A DNA stretch of 64,000 nucleotides, from contig CM037830.1 in assembly GCA_021234535.1 (NCBI GenBank), positions 20,267,116 to 20,331,115 on the forward strand. The letters run 5' to 3'. Within the stretch, counting starts at the first letter, position 1. Each line of letters begins with the position of its first letter. The DNA is from Stichopus chloronotus. Lineage: Eukaryota; Echinodermata; Holothuroidea; Aspidochirotida; Stichopodidae. This document shows, piece by piece, positions 23,389 to 35,879 of the stretch. The notes below the pieces were generated by a model. That model was not told the origin of the DNA and ran no database searches. It saw nothing but the letters and a program-made list of their open reading frames with translations. Both the position numbers and the translations under genes were made by a program.

Positions 23389-24391
23389 CTTTTTACAATC
23401 TAGTCATTTGTGATGCCCAATGCCATTAATTCTTCATATGAATCCATAAACATAAATGCCAAATGTGACAATAGTCGGTAAGGACTTGACCGTATAAGAG
23501 TTCATTTTATTTCGTTCATGCATTTCCTTACACCTGAACAAATGAAAAGAACGAGGATGCCGTAATTAAATTTAAAGACAATAAAACAAATCACTTAATC
23601 ATATATTGATGCATCGTACTCATTCCAAAATACAGCCGTTACAAACTTGGAGACATTTTTCTTTCTAGAGCCCTCACTGGTTCGTATGATACGTTGTGAC
23701 GTAATTTGAAGGGGGGGTCTCCTGTCGGTCTCCACATGCTTTAATTACCATTTCAGAAATCCTACATTATCTTTATTTTATCCTCCGAGGCTTGAAACAA
23801 TCAAATGAAGTTATAAAATCATAAAACCTCAGATGTTCAAAATGCACACATGTGAGAGATCTGAACATCCTTGATGTTAGAGCGCGGAACTGTCATGTTG
23901 GGACTTTCTATAGTCAGGTAGAGAAACAAAAGAACATAACACAACGTCATCAAAGACTATGGGGGCTAGTGTTGCTTTAGAACATTTCAAACACGCACGC
24001 GCAAGAGTTTGGAGAATCACTGCTGCATAACAGAACCTGGATATGGGAACCTAATACAGACAGACTCCTGGATCTCCTAAGCGTGTCAAGATCATAGTTA
24101 AATTGGCACTCTCTCTAATTCATGCAAGTTTCCCTCGTATGACTCATTTTTTAATCTGTTTTACATACATTTTTTTGATGACGCACATATTGCCAGAGAA
24201 AGAGCTTACATGGACGATATACCCCAGTGGGTTCCACATGAATCCGATGCAAGAGGTATTAGTGGCACCCCTATCAGTATAAGTGATGCTGCGATTGTAA
24301 TCGGTCCGATAAAAACGAAGAACAAGTCCAACTAGTCCAGAAAATCCAACCACTATCTGAAACAAGAAGCTAGACAGAGTGACCCTTGTAT

Positions 24392-25916
24392 CTACAAACA
24401 AATAGAAAAGGAAACTGTTGACGTGTGAGAAAATATGTAAAGTTTATTTTTGAAACTAGGCAGAGTTTATAAGACGCCTTACATCCACAGTGAGCGATAT
24501 ATAAAAGTGATATTTAGTCCAGAGAGACAGAAACGACAGGGTCCATGTGTTGCTTTAGTCCCCCAAATCAGTGCATTGTATCGTAAAATGTTGATTCATA
24601 ACAACTCCCATCTATGGAACGTTGTAACCAGCTCTATAATTTCTTTCTTCTGTACCGAAGCTGACGTGAAGTATTAATTATCATAGATCACTGTCAAAAA
24701 ATCATGACTGTGAAAAAAAGGGTATTTGAACAAAGAAATTACAAGCAACGGAACTGTCTCATTTCCATTTATAACCTTCCTGTCCGTTCATCGTCTGCTT
24801 TCCAGTTTATCGTCTATCTGCCAATTTATCGTCTACCTATCGGCGTATCGCCAGTTACATGTTTTTGATACTTTCTGCATTTCTGAAGAGTATATCTTTT
24901 ACAAGCTTTAATAAAATGCCGAATATAAGTGATACATTGTATAGCAACTCAAACTAGAACACATGCCTTTAAACCAAGAGTGCATGCCTACTTGAAATAA
25001 CTCTACATTTTTCAAGCTAGATCTATCGGTAATATTGTAATCATGGTTTCAGCTTAAAGGTTTAAATCGAAAGGAAGAAATATAGGCTAATCGGCATATG
25101 CAGGATCAAAATTTTTGTAATCACCCAAAGGTCATTATCTTCCTCTCCTCTGCAGCATACTCCTTCTTCATTATACTACTACAATCTTTTTATTTATTCC
25201 ACTTTGCAGAATTAATATTGGATGAAAAGTAATCGTGTGTTTTTTTAACAAATTTATTTAGATTTCGTTTGTAACAATCATAGGCATTTGCTTCTTTTTA
25301 CTTCTTTCCACCTTCATAACAACAACAGACCAATTGGAACAATTGGAATTTTATTTTTACATTTTCTGTTGTCAGTAAATTATCATTACAACTAGTTTGT
25401 TTCCTGATTTAAACACTGAAAGTACAAAACTTGAAACAGTTGCTTCCATACTTTGTTGTCTGATTACCGTGATAAACCGATCTGGAAAATATCATTTTCG
25501 TCACCGGTTTAGAGACAACACCATTTGATTCAAACAAATGCGATTTTTTTCCTACCTCGCGTATCCTCTCAAAGGCTCTTTTTTGTATTTCACGAGTCTT
25601 TTCTTCTGTAACGTTAGTTGAAGGAGAACAAAGGATATCATAATATTAACTAAGTTGGAAAAGATGATTTAAAATAAAGGAATTTGTAGCACCATGTTGC
25701 AGTGAATTTGAGCTGACTGTGACCTATGAGTTTCTTTGACAGTGACTGGCTGACTTATATGGACAACGCTACCTTTCACCATCACATACTGACGATGGTT
25801 ACATTCAAGTATTAAACTATCCCATCGAAACAATCAAAACATATTATTGTCATTCAAAATGCTTCGTTTCCTGTGTTATGTTAGCGACATTTATATGTAT
25901 ATTATTTACTACCCAC
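24392..25916. other. Spacer between SLC23 and fibrinogen-related exons
   Basis: I looked on the minus strand for the next fibrinogen-domain exon (the FQRRVDGS region) and saw none. Open frames are short and unrecognised. Confidence 0.4.
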
Positions 25917-26465
25917 CATCCATCCTCCGCCGTCTGTGTCCATATCACAGTAAACGTAGAACTCTTCGGGGTGCATGAAGGGTTGTCTCCTGTAAACACC
26001 GCTCTTTGGAACTTTACCAAAGACAGTTAAATAACAGTTTTTAATTTCGGAACAGTCCTTCAAAGGTTCGTCTATACCTGTCTCAATAAAATAATTATTA
26101 GAATTGTTATCATACATCAAGTAAAAACAAAATAATAAAAGGAGATGATCTAAGATACACTCAATGAATTATCGAACATAAAGTTTACGCATTTCTCTTC
26201 CTCTTTGCCAATTCGCTTGGTAAATTGTTAAACCTGTTAGACTATAAAATCACTTTTGAATCCTACAGGTTTACTTTTTTAGGTTAACATAGATATGTAT
26301 GAACTTATATGAAATGAATACAAACTTTGCTTCATGATGCATGAAAGTTTTATGTATTATTTATTATTATATTTCGATGTAAAAAAAAAAACAAATCTTT
26401 GGCATTAAATAGATGTCTGGCTTACATGTGTTTTCTATTTCGCATGGTAACGTGGGTAAGTCAGC
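25917..26465 (-). CDS. Fibrinogen-related domain gene, partial (two exons)
   Basis: Exon 26465-26426 (40 nt, ADLPTLPCEIENT) and exon 26077-25917 (161 nt) join in phase 1. The second encodes the N-terminal part of a fibrinogen C-terminal domain: DCSEIKNCY, then SGVYRRQPF and FYVYCDMDTDGGGWM, with the two cysteines and the GGGW signature. Acceptors (TTTCAG, GACAG) and donors (GTAAGC, GTGGGT) are acceptable. Layout and phases match the plus-strand gene at 58003-63889, including a linker exon of exactly 40 nt, so the two are paralogues. Such proteins are usually secreted lectin-like molecules (ficolin, techylectin, FREP types). Neither a signal-peptide exon nor the rest of the domain was found, so this may be a gene fragment; the visible frame is unbroken. 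Confidence 0.75.
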
Positions 26466-26787
26466 CTGAAAGAGAAAATATGCTGGTAGTTACAGAATTG
26501 ATCGACGGATTTTCCCAAAAAATATGTTACAAAATCATATAAAATCATCTAAAAAATCATCAACAGCTATATGAAATATCAAAAACATTTGTGATCAAAC
26601 TGAAGTAATGTATATGGCTCTACCTGCAACTTTGTTAATACTCTGTGCATTGATTAACTACATTGATACAACACTATGAACGCAATTAATACTTTGTGTG
26701 GCTGGACGTAATAGAAAGCGTATTCATTCTTTCGAAAGTAGGTACTTTCACAGGCGAAAGAAAAAAATGAAATTTGGAGATATGAAA
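26466..26787. other. Sequence upstream of the minus-strand fibrinogen exons
   Basis: A signal-peptide exon was expected here or further right, but no ATG followed by a hydrophobic stretch and a donor is convincing. Nothing else is recognised. Confidence 0.35.
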
Positions 26788-27425
26788 AAAAAAAACTCGT
26801 TCACAGTATGAACCCATAGGCTAATACAAATGTAAAATAACTGTTTTCCTGAATTGTCACAGAGACAACATCTAGGCCCATACTTGTGGAAGGTTGCCAT
26901 TCTGTGGAAGTCATTACGTACAGTCCACAGCCTGAGATAGCCACATGATCACAAAATTGTTTCTTATAAGAATCTCTCACATTTTTTTCTAAGTGGATAC
27001 CCTATACAATCTTTCAATACATAGGCCTACTTCACAGGCGGATTGGAGCATTGTCTTCCCTACAAGGTGATGGTGATGTTGATAATATAAATCCAATGCT
27101 ACAGAATTGTATGTAAAAGTGGATAATTTGGGTTGTTTAAAACGCTTGCCTTAAATCAAATAGGCCAACACTGTTAAGTCACAGATTAGAAGGGCACAGT
27201 ATCTAGCATCCGGTGATGCCTACTGAAGAAATATGAATAATGCATATTATGAGGAGAACTGTATGTGGCTACGCTGTGTCTCCGATTTGTGCAAAAGATT
27301 CACAATGTGCACGAGGTGGAGCTCTCTTCGCGTTCCTTGTTCGCTACAGTGTACACAGTATGTATAACCCAGAGTCTGCCAATGGTTGAGGGTGGTCAAG
27401 GCTGCAATAGTGAATAACGCACTAC
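26788..27425 (+). repeat. Dispersed repeat, partner of 2262-2945
   Basis: Direct-orientation copy of the repeat at 2262-2945, with small indels. It ends near 27425, where an AT-rich stretch with ACGTAAAAT-like motifs begins that is not in the other copy. No coding function is apparent. Confidence 0.7.
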
Positions 27426-30400
27426 CAGTTATAGTACACTCAGAGAATTATTTACTTAAATTACGTAAAATAAGAACTCCATAAATTTTACGTAAAATCA
27501 GTGTAAGCAGTATTTGTAAATTCTACATAATTTTGGTAGAATACATATAGTACTTTTTTATGTCAAACATAAATGTTACTGTATATCATCTGTATTTTGG
27601 GGCATTTCCGAACAACTGGCAATGCTTTTGCAGTGGAGACCAGTTAGGACCACGACTAGGACCACAAGTTCTTAGTTTCGAATCACGTGGAAGCCCCATG
27701 AAAGTGTCACGAACTACAAAATATGATATTGTATATTACTGTGTGACCTTGTCGACATTAGGCTTAGTACAGAGTGTTATCTCCTCCGTCAGTAACAGCT
27801 CCCTGTATGTATCCTGCGGCATGAGGATGTTGTGCAGTACATGCTGTCGTATACGGTGCAGTGCAATGGTGTTGTCTTCTGTTTGAGTTCAGTTATTTAT
27901 AAACTAGTAAAGTTTTGTTACTGTAACGATCCTGTGATCTCTGTGTGGTTTTGGAAGACCGCCATCATTCACGTTGTCACTGATCTAACTTGTCGTATCT
28001 TTTACGATTTGCCGAATATTGAATTGTCCTGAATCTTTACGATCGGCACTTGGAATTGAAATAAAGGAGGACCGGTAAGATATTTGAGCCTTATATTATG
28101 AGACTGTAGTTGCCTTATCTTGCAAGGGAGTAAGACTTGTTACTCTGGAGAGCATTTGATCATAGAAACATGTTTGCCGTGTTAACGTTACTAACCTACC
28201 CATATGAAGTTGTTGCTGGTAATTGTCACAGAGTTTTCGATGTTCTGTTTGCGGCATACTAAAATGCGTACATTACCATTTTGACTGGATATCATTAGTT
28301 TGTGATTTCATATTGTAGATTATGCTTCATTTATGTCGTAGATCAGTTGTAGCGTTTACGTTACCAAAAATTGTCACGTTGTAATCAACGTACCCTAGCT
28401 ATCACAGTTCAGTAGTTGAAGAACGAGTACTGCACATATGTGTTAATGACCGTAAGCCTATAATGAAGTGTCATATACATGTAGACTCCATTTTCATGTA
28501 TCTATTACTGTGGGGGCGCTATGCCAGAATCCCATTTAAGCAGCCAGAAAGATTTACGACATTTCTGTTTGTTCTTCACAGCAATTTTACGGCATGACAT
28601 GATAAAACGAAGAAATAGAGACAAGATATTATGTCAACCAGTCGAAAATTTTCTCCCGAGTTTCCTTTCTACTGTGAAAGGTCACAGTAACAGTTACTTT
28701 TTTATTACAGCATTGCAGGTTGCACATGTTTAGCAGCCTAGAAGAGAGCACTGAAGGAGGTTACAAGAAGACTTCGACCTGTATTGAGGCAGTACTCATA
28801 CGTTTTCTGTTTTGACCAACTTTAACCACATCTACTGCATTGTCACCGGCGACTCAGTTATCAAGTACAGATGGATGAAATCGAAAAGTTTATCTACTTT
28901 ACTGCAAGAGACATACTGCCCACACAGCATTACAAGAAGGGGAGATGGGATCGAGGTTTGAAAGATGAGTCCGCTGTTTTACAGTAAAGAACCAGTGCCC
29001 CTTATGTTACATTGTTGAAGCAGTACTTTATGCACGTCCAGTGATTTAGGACTGTCAAGTGCTGTGACTCAGCCTGTCAGATACTCAAGTTCAGCATGCC
29101 AGCAACTTCGTGCAGACCTCCATGTACTGTACTGTGGGCTTTGACAGATTTGTGTGCAATATCAAGTAACATCTATGGGGAGAATTTGCAACTCCGACAG
29201 CTCTTCTAGTCTAGAAATCATTTCTGACTTGAGCAACCCTTACAGTTTCTCGCAACACAACAGAAAACATCTGACAGCCCACATTTGGGTCACGACTTAT
29301 CGTTTCAGAACCGCCGTACTACAGTTTACCGTAATACGTGTCAATATTTACTTCATTTGTGGATGATTAACCCCAATTCTTGGATGAGTTTGGGTTGCAT
29401 CGAGACAAAGTTTATTACAAAAAGATGCACTCTGTAGATGCAGAGTCACGTATCTAGACATTTGTCAACTTGCTTGTTCGCAGTACTGTATATCTGTCCG
29501 TTTTGGAAACGTTCACTTTATATTGAACATATACAGTGTATTACATCGTTGTGGTCTGTAGCCAAAGCAAAACATCAACCAGCCATTCACCTCGAAGGAA
29601 ACATTGTTTACACTGGCACTTTTCACTAAATGTGTGGTTTGGAATAACAGTATTTTTCAAGACACCCAAATCCAGCTTCATGATAGTGCATTTGTATGGA
29701 AACTGATTATTATTTGAAAAAAAAACAGTCACCTCACAGTCGGTAGAGCTACAACAGAAGATTCCTGAGAAAGCTACTGTATGATTCTTATGGAATACAT
29801 TCCTCCCCATGGCATTATCGTGATGTCTGTTATTCTCAACTGATCTCATATTGTAGAACATTGATACTGTACACCTGTGCAATATATTTTTTCATGTACT
29901 GTGCACCTTACAGTAATCAAAGCAATATTGTATGTTTTTTTTCTAGTTAGATAAACGTCCTGCGGAGATTACACTGCAAATGTTGTTTTCCACTGTACTT
30001 GGGGAGAAATCTAGTGGCCATGGATATCGTGAATTAAGGGAAGGAGTGTTAATTGATTTTATCATACTGTATCAAGTTTGAGGAATACTGTCTACCTTGT
30101 GACCAAACCTGAAGTGTAGCTCTCAAGTGTTACAGCTACCTGTATTGTTGAACATGTTCTCTGAAAATTAGATTGATAAAAGAGCTTTAGACTATACCCT
30201 CACATTACCGCAAACCATGTTCCACAACACCAGTCATGTGTGTGCTACCAAAAGTACAGATTGCACCCCTTGTCCACAGAACTTGCAGTAGTGGTAACAA
30301 AAAGTCTCTGCACTAGCACTGGCTGCAGTAAGCAGTAGTAAGGCGGTAACAGTATCTAAGTACAGTACGTAGCTGCAGCACAGTTTTGGTAGCAGTGACA

Positions 30401-33194
30401 GGAGTCCAAAGGTACAGTAATAAGGCGTTTGGTATACTGTAGATCTGTGTGAGTGGCTGAGACCTGGGAATTGTAATAATGGACACTAGCAATTGAGCAG
30501 AGTCGATTTCCTCAAATGGCAGAGCATGCATTACTTTGCGGACTGCCACATGCTTCTGAGTGGTGAGCAAGAAAAACTGGAAGAATTTTAAATAGTTGAA
30601 TATTTTTGAACAAGGCTGACACAACTTCTTTTGTCTCAAATAGAGGTAAACAGGCTGTTTCTTCCCACAGACTAATGTGACAATCTTTGCATCTGAGCAC
30701 CATCTAAAACACAGAAATTTTCAAAAGTCTCCCCTCATTCACCCCCTCACCAGGACGGAGATCAGTGACTAATTAGATACAAAAAACATTTAGCCATGTG
30801 GCGCTAAAACCATAGGCGTGGGAACCGGCGGGGATTGCCCTTCTCAAATTTTCCCAAATCTAACTGTAGTTTTCTAACTGTAGTTTTTTACAATACACCA
30901 CTCCAAATTCCTTCCCCTATATTGTAGATTGCCGTTTGCGAAGCATAAGTTTACTTCTTATCCAATGTTTGAACCTCTCTCCACTCAAAATCTTGTCGCT
31001 ACGCCACAGGCTAAAACAAATTCAATTGAGGAGGCCCGGTGTACAGTATGTTTGTCACATACGGACAATGGCAAAACGGTAATATATTCGTGATAGAGAA
31101 ATTGTTTTTGTTTTGTTTGAGGTCTAATTTTTGTAACGAAAATTTTGAAAATGAAAAACCAAAAGGAAAATGTTTCCACGATTTAAAAGGAATTCTAAAA
31201 ACACTTTTTTAAAATTGACAAATTAGTCCACATAGTTCATAGGCATAGACATTTATAGACATAGTTCGCCCATTACTCTCGCAAGTAGGGAAAAATTGGC
31301 AAATCTGACCTCCATCTTGAGTCAACAGGGGCAAACTGGGAAAACCTTGTAAACACAATATCTCAAGGAGGGAAGCTTGGACAGATGTCATAAGAAACAT
31401 GTAGGTGTATCTTGGAGAGTACAAGAACGCTATCGTTTTTAATGGAGGTCAAGGGTCATTTGAGGTCAGCAAGGGTCAAACTGTGAAACCTTGTTAACAA
31501 GCAGGTAGTTGATCAGAGAGTACGTAACTGAACTGCAAACATATTCTTACCTTCACACAATGGCTTGTGCTTCATCGTTGTCCAATCACATGTGTACTCC
31601 ACCTGTCGCTGTATATACACCCTATAGTCAGAGGTATGTAATTGGAATAGTCCGTGATTGGGGGTTAAGGAAAATTCCACGACACATGCTTCAAGTTGTG
31701 TACACAAAAGCTGTCCACCTTGCAGGGCACATCAAACACAAATTAGCATTTTAGTAAAAAGACAAAAAGTTGGCTGCAATAGAACATCAAAATAAGTAAC
31801 AATGTTTGTAAGACATAAAAACAAAAGCAAAGCGCAAGAACGAGATGTATTCCAAAATACCGTACACCTACTTAGACAAACAGTTGAAAGGCCCATATGT
31901 TTGTACTTGCCACTACATAAGGTACATGACAATAATAAAAAGAGGAGTGAATTGCATGCATGTTTTCATTTCGTTACTACGAGTTGAAAAGATGAGTGTA
32001 GTAGAATGTGAGGGATTTGTTTGTTTTGTGTTAAGGTTATGTATTCAGCAGCATGGATGTTCTGCATTCTGTGTAAAGTAAATGAACGACCAGTAAACCC
32101 AAAGAGGTACAGTGTGATTTATCTTTTACAGGGCCTTTCTATCACTTGCCTTGTTCGACTTGCGTGTTTGTATTGCATTGCCTAGTGTAAGGTATAGTAC
32201 CTACAGATAGGGGGATGTTGTGTGTGCTTGGTTGGGAAATGCGAAGCATGTAGTTTAACATATTGAGCAACTGTACTATCTATATTGTTGAACATTTGGG
32301 TGTACCTTTGCGTGATTAGTCAGACATTGGTATTGTAATTTGCGGTGGTAGGAAATTGAAATAATGATACTGTAGGCCTATTGTCTGTAAAACGTTAATT
32401 GTGTGTAATGTGTTATAATGTCAAGTGCAATTTGTCATAGTGCAACTTGTGAATTGTATTTTCAGTGAACTTTCCAATTGTATTTATTTGTATTTTTGTC
32501 AGTTATTACGGAGTCAGAAGTCAGGAAGAAAAGAGTAAAGAAATTCAAAGTCTAATAAACCGTTACTCCCTTCACGGCTGTTTCACTGGTTTGTTTTGAC
32601 TCTTGCGGACTTGCGGGCCTCGCTACACAAGCGGCTACAGTAATAACTCTATGCGGCCAGAATCCTTGGACCGAAAGTCATTTGATGACGGTCGTGATTC
32701 TCTCATATCTAGTCACCTGTAGAAGGTCATTGTGTTCAGTCCACCCTCGTCATTGACGTCTTTGACTGATCTATGCTACCTATGAACTGTGTTTAGCTGA
32801 TTCTGATCTTTGCAATTCTGCGAGACCGCGCGAGAACTTGGCAATTACTGTTGTACTACAACGTATGGTTACCGCATTGCTTCTTCAGCAGCTCGAGGTA
32901 TGTCGGTCTAATCTTCAAGTTTCGAATGACGTCAATTTCTTCGAATCTATCTGCGAAGAGTTCCCAGTATATTGTACGAGTATTACTGTGCATTGAGTGT
33001 ACGCTATTAAGTAGAATTACTCTCAAGGTTAATTGCAACTAAGTAACAGCCTATGCGAACAGTAAGTTCCAGGCTAGGCCACCATAGGCCAATCCATTGC
33101 TACGTGGTGTTTGCGTTTATGTTAATTGTATTGAATATATTGCTGTTAAAGGGACAACGTTACAGAGTTTGTTAGTGTTAGTACTTGCATAATT
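27426..33194. other. Long single-copy stretch, no recognised gene
   Basis: About 5.8 kb with only short open frames, none matching a family I know. There are many CAGTACTG/TACTGTA-like words between 28.4 and 30.5 kb. Near 32550-32640 an AATAAA-containing stretch followed by a GC-richer end resembles the 3' end of an LTR, which would fit the gag-like fragment downstream, but I could not define both LTR edges. A short AGGTCA-rich patch occurs at 31445-31480. Confidence 0.45.
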
Positions 33195-33432
33195 CAAACA
33201 ATGATCGAGTGATAGCAAAGCGGATATTGCTGATGATGAGGGTTCCAAAGCCCAAGTTGGTGACCAGGCAAGTGGCATTAAGCCAGTACGCCAGAGAACG
33301 TTGACTGAAAGGGGCTTGCAGTACCAAATAGAACACGGGGAGCATAAAATCCAAACTCTAATTTCTACTTGGAGACGTCATGCATCCAAGATAGAATGTT
33401 TGTTATCAGAGCAGGGAGATATCCCAGCTAAC
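33195..33432 (+). pseudogene. BEL/Pao-like retrotransposon gag N-terminal fragment
   Basis: A frame running into 33301-33430 carries RQRTLTERGLQYQIEHGE followed by a WRRHASKIE block and LLSEQ. A basic arginine/threonine start, TERG, a charged helix and a tryptophan-arginine block are typical of the first segment of BEL/Pao-type polyproteins. Upstream the frame has a stop with no clear initiator, and downstream it is cut at about 33433 by an ACGT-rich tandem array. Protease, reverse transcriptase and integrase are not seen nearby, so this is a broken remnant. Confidence 0.5.
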
Positions 33433-34015
33433 ACTCACTACGTAACTACAACGTTATGTGTTGGTTGCAGTTACGTCGGTGTCAGCGGAACGTAAATACA
33501 ACGTTAATATAACGTAATATACTTACGTAAAATGACAACGTTTTTACAACGTTTCCCTAAAACGTGTTATAAACGTTATATTTGGTTGTGGTTGTGGTAT
33601 AACGTAATTATAACTTAGCAAATGTACGTAAAATCGTAACGTTTTTACAACGTTTTGTAGAAACGTTTCAACAACGTTATGTTTTGGTTGCATTTACGCC
33701 GGTGCCAACCCAACGTAAATATAACGTGAGTATAACGTAATAAAGTTACGTATAATCGTTACGTTTTCACAACCTTTCAACGGTACGTTAATATACCGTT
33801 ATGTTTTGGTTGTAGTATCGTCGGTGTCAGCTGAACGTAAGTACAACGTAAGCATAACGTATTGAAGTTAGGTATAATCGTTACGTTTTCACAACGTTTC
33901 AACGAATCGTTTCCATAACGTTATATTTTTTGTTGTAGTTACGTCCTTGTCAGCTGAACGTAAATATAACAAATCAAAGTTACGTAAAATCACAACGTTT
34001 TTAAAGCGTTTGAAA
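33433..34015 (+). repeat. ACGT-rich tandem array, about 120-bp unit
   Basis: About five diverged units begin with a GGTTG-AGTTACGTCGGTGTC-like block at roughly 33464, 33583, 33686, 33808 and 33930 (spacing 103-122 bp). Each then has AACGTAAATATAACGTAA-like and ACAACGTTT-like words. The AACGTT/ACGTAA words are themselves palindromic or nearly so, so the array could form hairpins. It ends in an A-run at about 34011-34022. It interrupts the gag-like frame. Confidence 0.75.
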
Positions 34016-34537
34016 AAAAAAACAATGCATTGACCTACGTTAAGCATGTTCACACATGAACATCATAGACTGTATCTAGTGACGCAAAAAAAACAAAAAA
34101 ACAATGAAGTTCAATCAGAGTTATTTTTGTAAGCTAAAAATTGTATTTATTCATCCCATTAGCCTATTAATACTAAGCTTTTAATTTCAACCCATGGTAC
34201 AGTATTTTCTCGTCTAATCCCTTCTCTGACAATAAATAGAGAGTACCCTCCCTTGCCGAGAATGAAAGTCACCCCATCATACCACTGAATGAATTTTGGT
34301 CAATGAGAAATGGCAAGGTCGTAGGTACGGGGGAAGTTGGAAGACGTTCCCCACCCATGAAAAAGTCAGAGTGGAGATTCATTACTTATGCAATATATAT
34401 ATGCACAGAAAAAGACAACTGAGACTTTGAAGTTTATTCTCTACATTCCTTTTCAAATTAACAATACATATGTGATAGCAAATAATGAACATCATAGATA
34501 GACAGCAAATAATGAACAGACAGAATAATGTAAAGTA
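34016..34537. other. Spacer left of copy B
   Basis: No gene or defined repeat seen between the tandem array and the MITE fragment that borders copy B. Confidence 0.4.
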
Positions 34538-34683
34538 GGGAGCTTTCGATTGATACGTCCACTAGTGAACTGCTACGATTGTTACGTCATTTTTTGGCCT
34601 ATGCGCATGCGTCACGTCGTCTCCTTCGTCCACTCTCCAAATCAAGGACGTCAAAACCACGGTTTATGCGGACTAGTAGCTGT
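34538..34683 (+). mobile_element. Half of a palindromic MITE next to the copy B boundary
   Basis: Begins GGGAGCTTTCGATTGATACG and matches the left half of the complete element at 42600-42856, including the TACGTCCACTAGT block and the GTCACGTCGT block, but lacks the inverted right half. Homology between copies A and B begins only about 14 bp further on, at about 34697, so this broken element lies at the duplication edge. Confidence 0.6.
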
Positions 34684-35879
34684 TTTGTCTCTGGTTTCTG
34701 TTCTATTTTTCTCCTTTATAATTAGTCACTCAGCAACGGTTGCTGGGTTTACAGTGAAGAAACATTTGAGTAACATGTGACTTCAAAAACCTCAAACCAC
34801 CAATAATTAGGCAGTTACGCGCAATAACACAGATAGTAAAAAAAAATCGGGAGGAACGAAATCACAGTGTGGTGGTAGGGAATTCAATGGACACGATCTA
34901 TATTGATAAATATAAACCATGTGTTCTTCTCATCTCAGCCTTCGAAAACTGTAGCAAAAAAAAAAAAGAATGAGAGATTATGAAGAACAATATAATACTG
35001 AAAATTGTGAAGAACAATAGCTGCATGTACCTCAAGTATCAAGTGTTTTGTGAATGAATTTTTATTGTACTAATTGACGAAAACAGTTTGATGATGATGA
35101 TCCCTAATGCTAAACTACTTGCAATGTTCTACTTTAACGACGGCACATGCATTACTGATCTCTGAATCCCAAATGTGGGATGAAACCCTTTGATGGTGCC
35201 AGTGGCTTTGATGATGATGGTCCATTAATGTTTGGCTACTAGTGTTATATTGTCTCAGCTTATAATATTGCTGTTCTCTCAACCTTGAAGACGCCTTTGA
35301 CGAAAACAAATGTCGTTATTAATAATCAGTGAAGCCCAAAACATTTCCAAGAACCCAGCAATGTTTCAAGCCACCAGCAAATATTTGCATGCATGCTTTC
35401 AATATTATGATAGTTTTCCCATTATTCCAAAGCCTTACATTCAAGTTTTGTGATTAGAGCAGGGATTGCTGTATGAGTGGAAACATAATCAGTACTTATT
35501 GATATTCTTCCCTCTTTTTCTCCCATATTGTACATATTGTACCAACCATGCAGAAATCTAATCTTTGCACATTTTCTTCAGGCGAAATTCTACTAATCAG
35601 AGTACTCCTTACGGTGGGAAGAAAAAGATTGATCTATTTTGTGTCGGTTTAACTCTTATGCAAAGACGTAGCTTGGTCATTCGTATGGAAGTTCCGTACA
35701 TTTACCAAGTTCTGCTAAATTATTGTTACGCCTAAATTTGGCATTTATTTTCGCTTAAATAGTACACGGTGCAGTCTTTTGCAGATCTTCCTACATCTAA
35801 AAGAGGACAGGCATTCCTCTCAGATTGCCAAACAGAAATATGAGCACATCCTCAGACCAATCGATAAACCTGTGATTAA

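Larger units (their letters stand above)
15311..24082 (+). repeat. Segmental duplication copy A, right part
   Basis: Aligns in direct orientation with 40296-51205. Differences include a B-only 1.15 kb block (41973-43122), an A-only 0.7 kb block (about 19237-19946), loss in A of about 2.4 kb present in B (47152-49515), and a mobile element at 22722-23388 missing from B. Similarity ends at about 24082, inside an SLC23-type exon. The stretch contains the sulfotransferase gene and most of the decayed SLC23 gene. Confidence 0.9.
21021..24391 (-). pseudogene. SLC23-type nucleobase/ascorbate transporter pseudogene, copy A
   Basis: Exon remnants in gene order: 24391-24210 (FQIVVGFSGLVG; then a one-base insertion breaks the frame before IGPITIA); 24082-24037 (tail of the RFPYPG exon, cut off by the duplication boundary); 22342-22139 (GMPTVTVAG); a stub of the LPEPIIGA exon at about 21742-21702; and 21242-21021, the last exon (YDSPFEMSSIRR to the stop). 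Intact relatives are multi-pass sodium-coupled ascorbate or nucleobase transporters in which these motifs are conserved. Here a 50-nt deletion in the GMPTVTVAG exon removes the substrate-site region and shifts the frame. A TGA replaces a codon after AAGL, and an extra A at about 21230-21236 shifts the last exon. The gene cannot encode a transporter. Confidence 0.8.

Noticed and set aside
33433..34015. CRISPR-like array
   Set aside because: The regular spacing comes from whole ~120-bp tandem units with diverged sequence, not short identical repeats with unique spacers, and the genome is eukaryotic.
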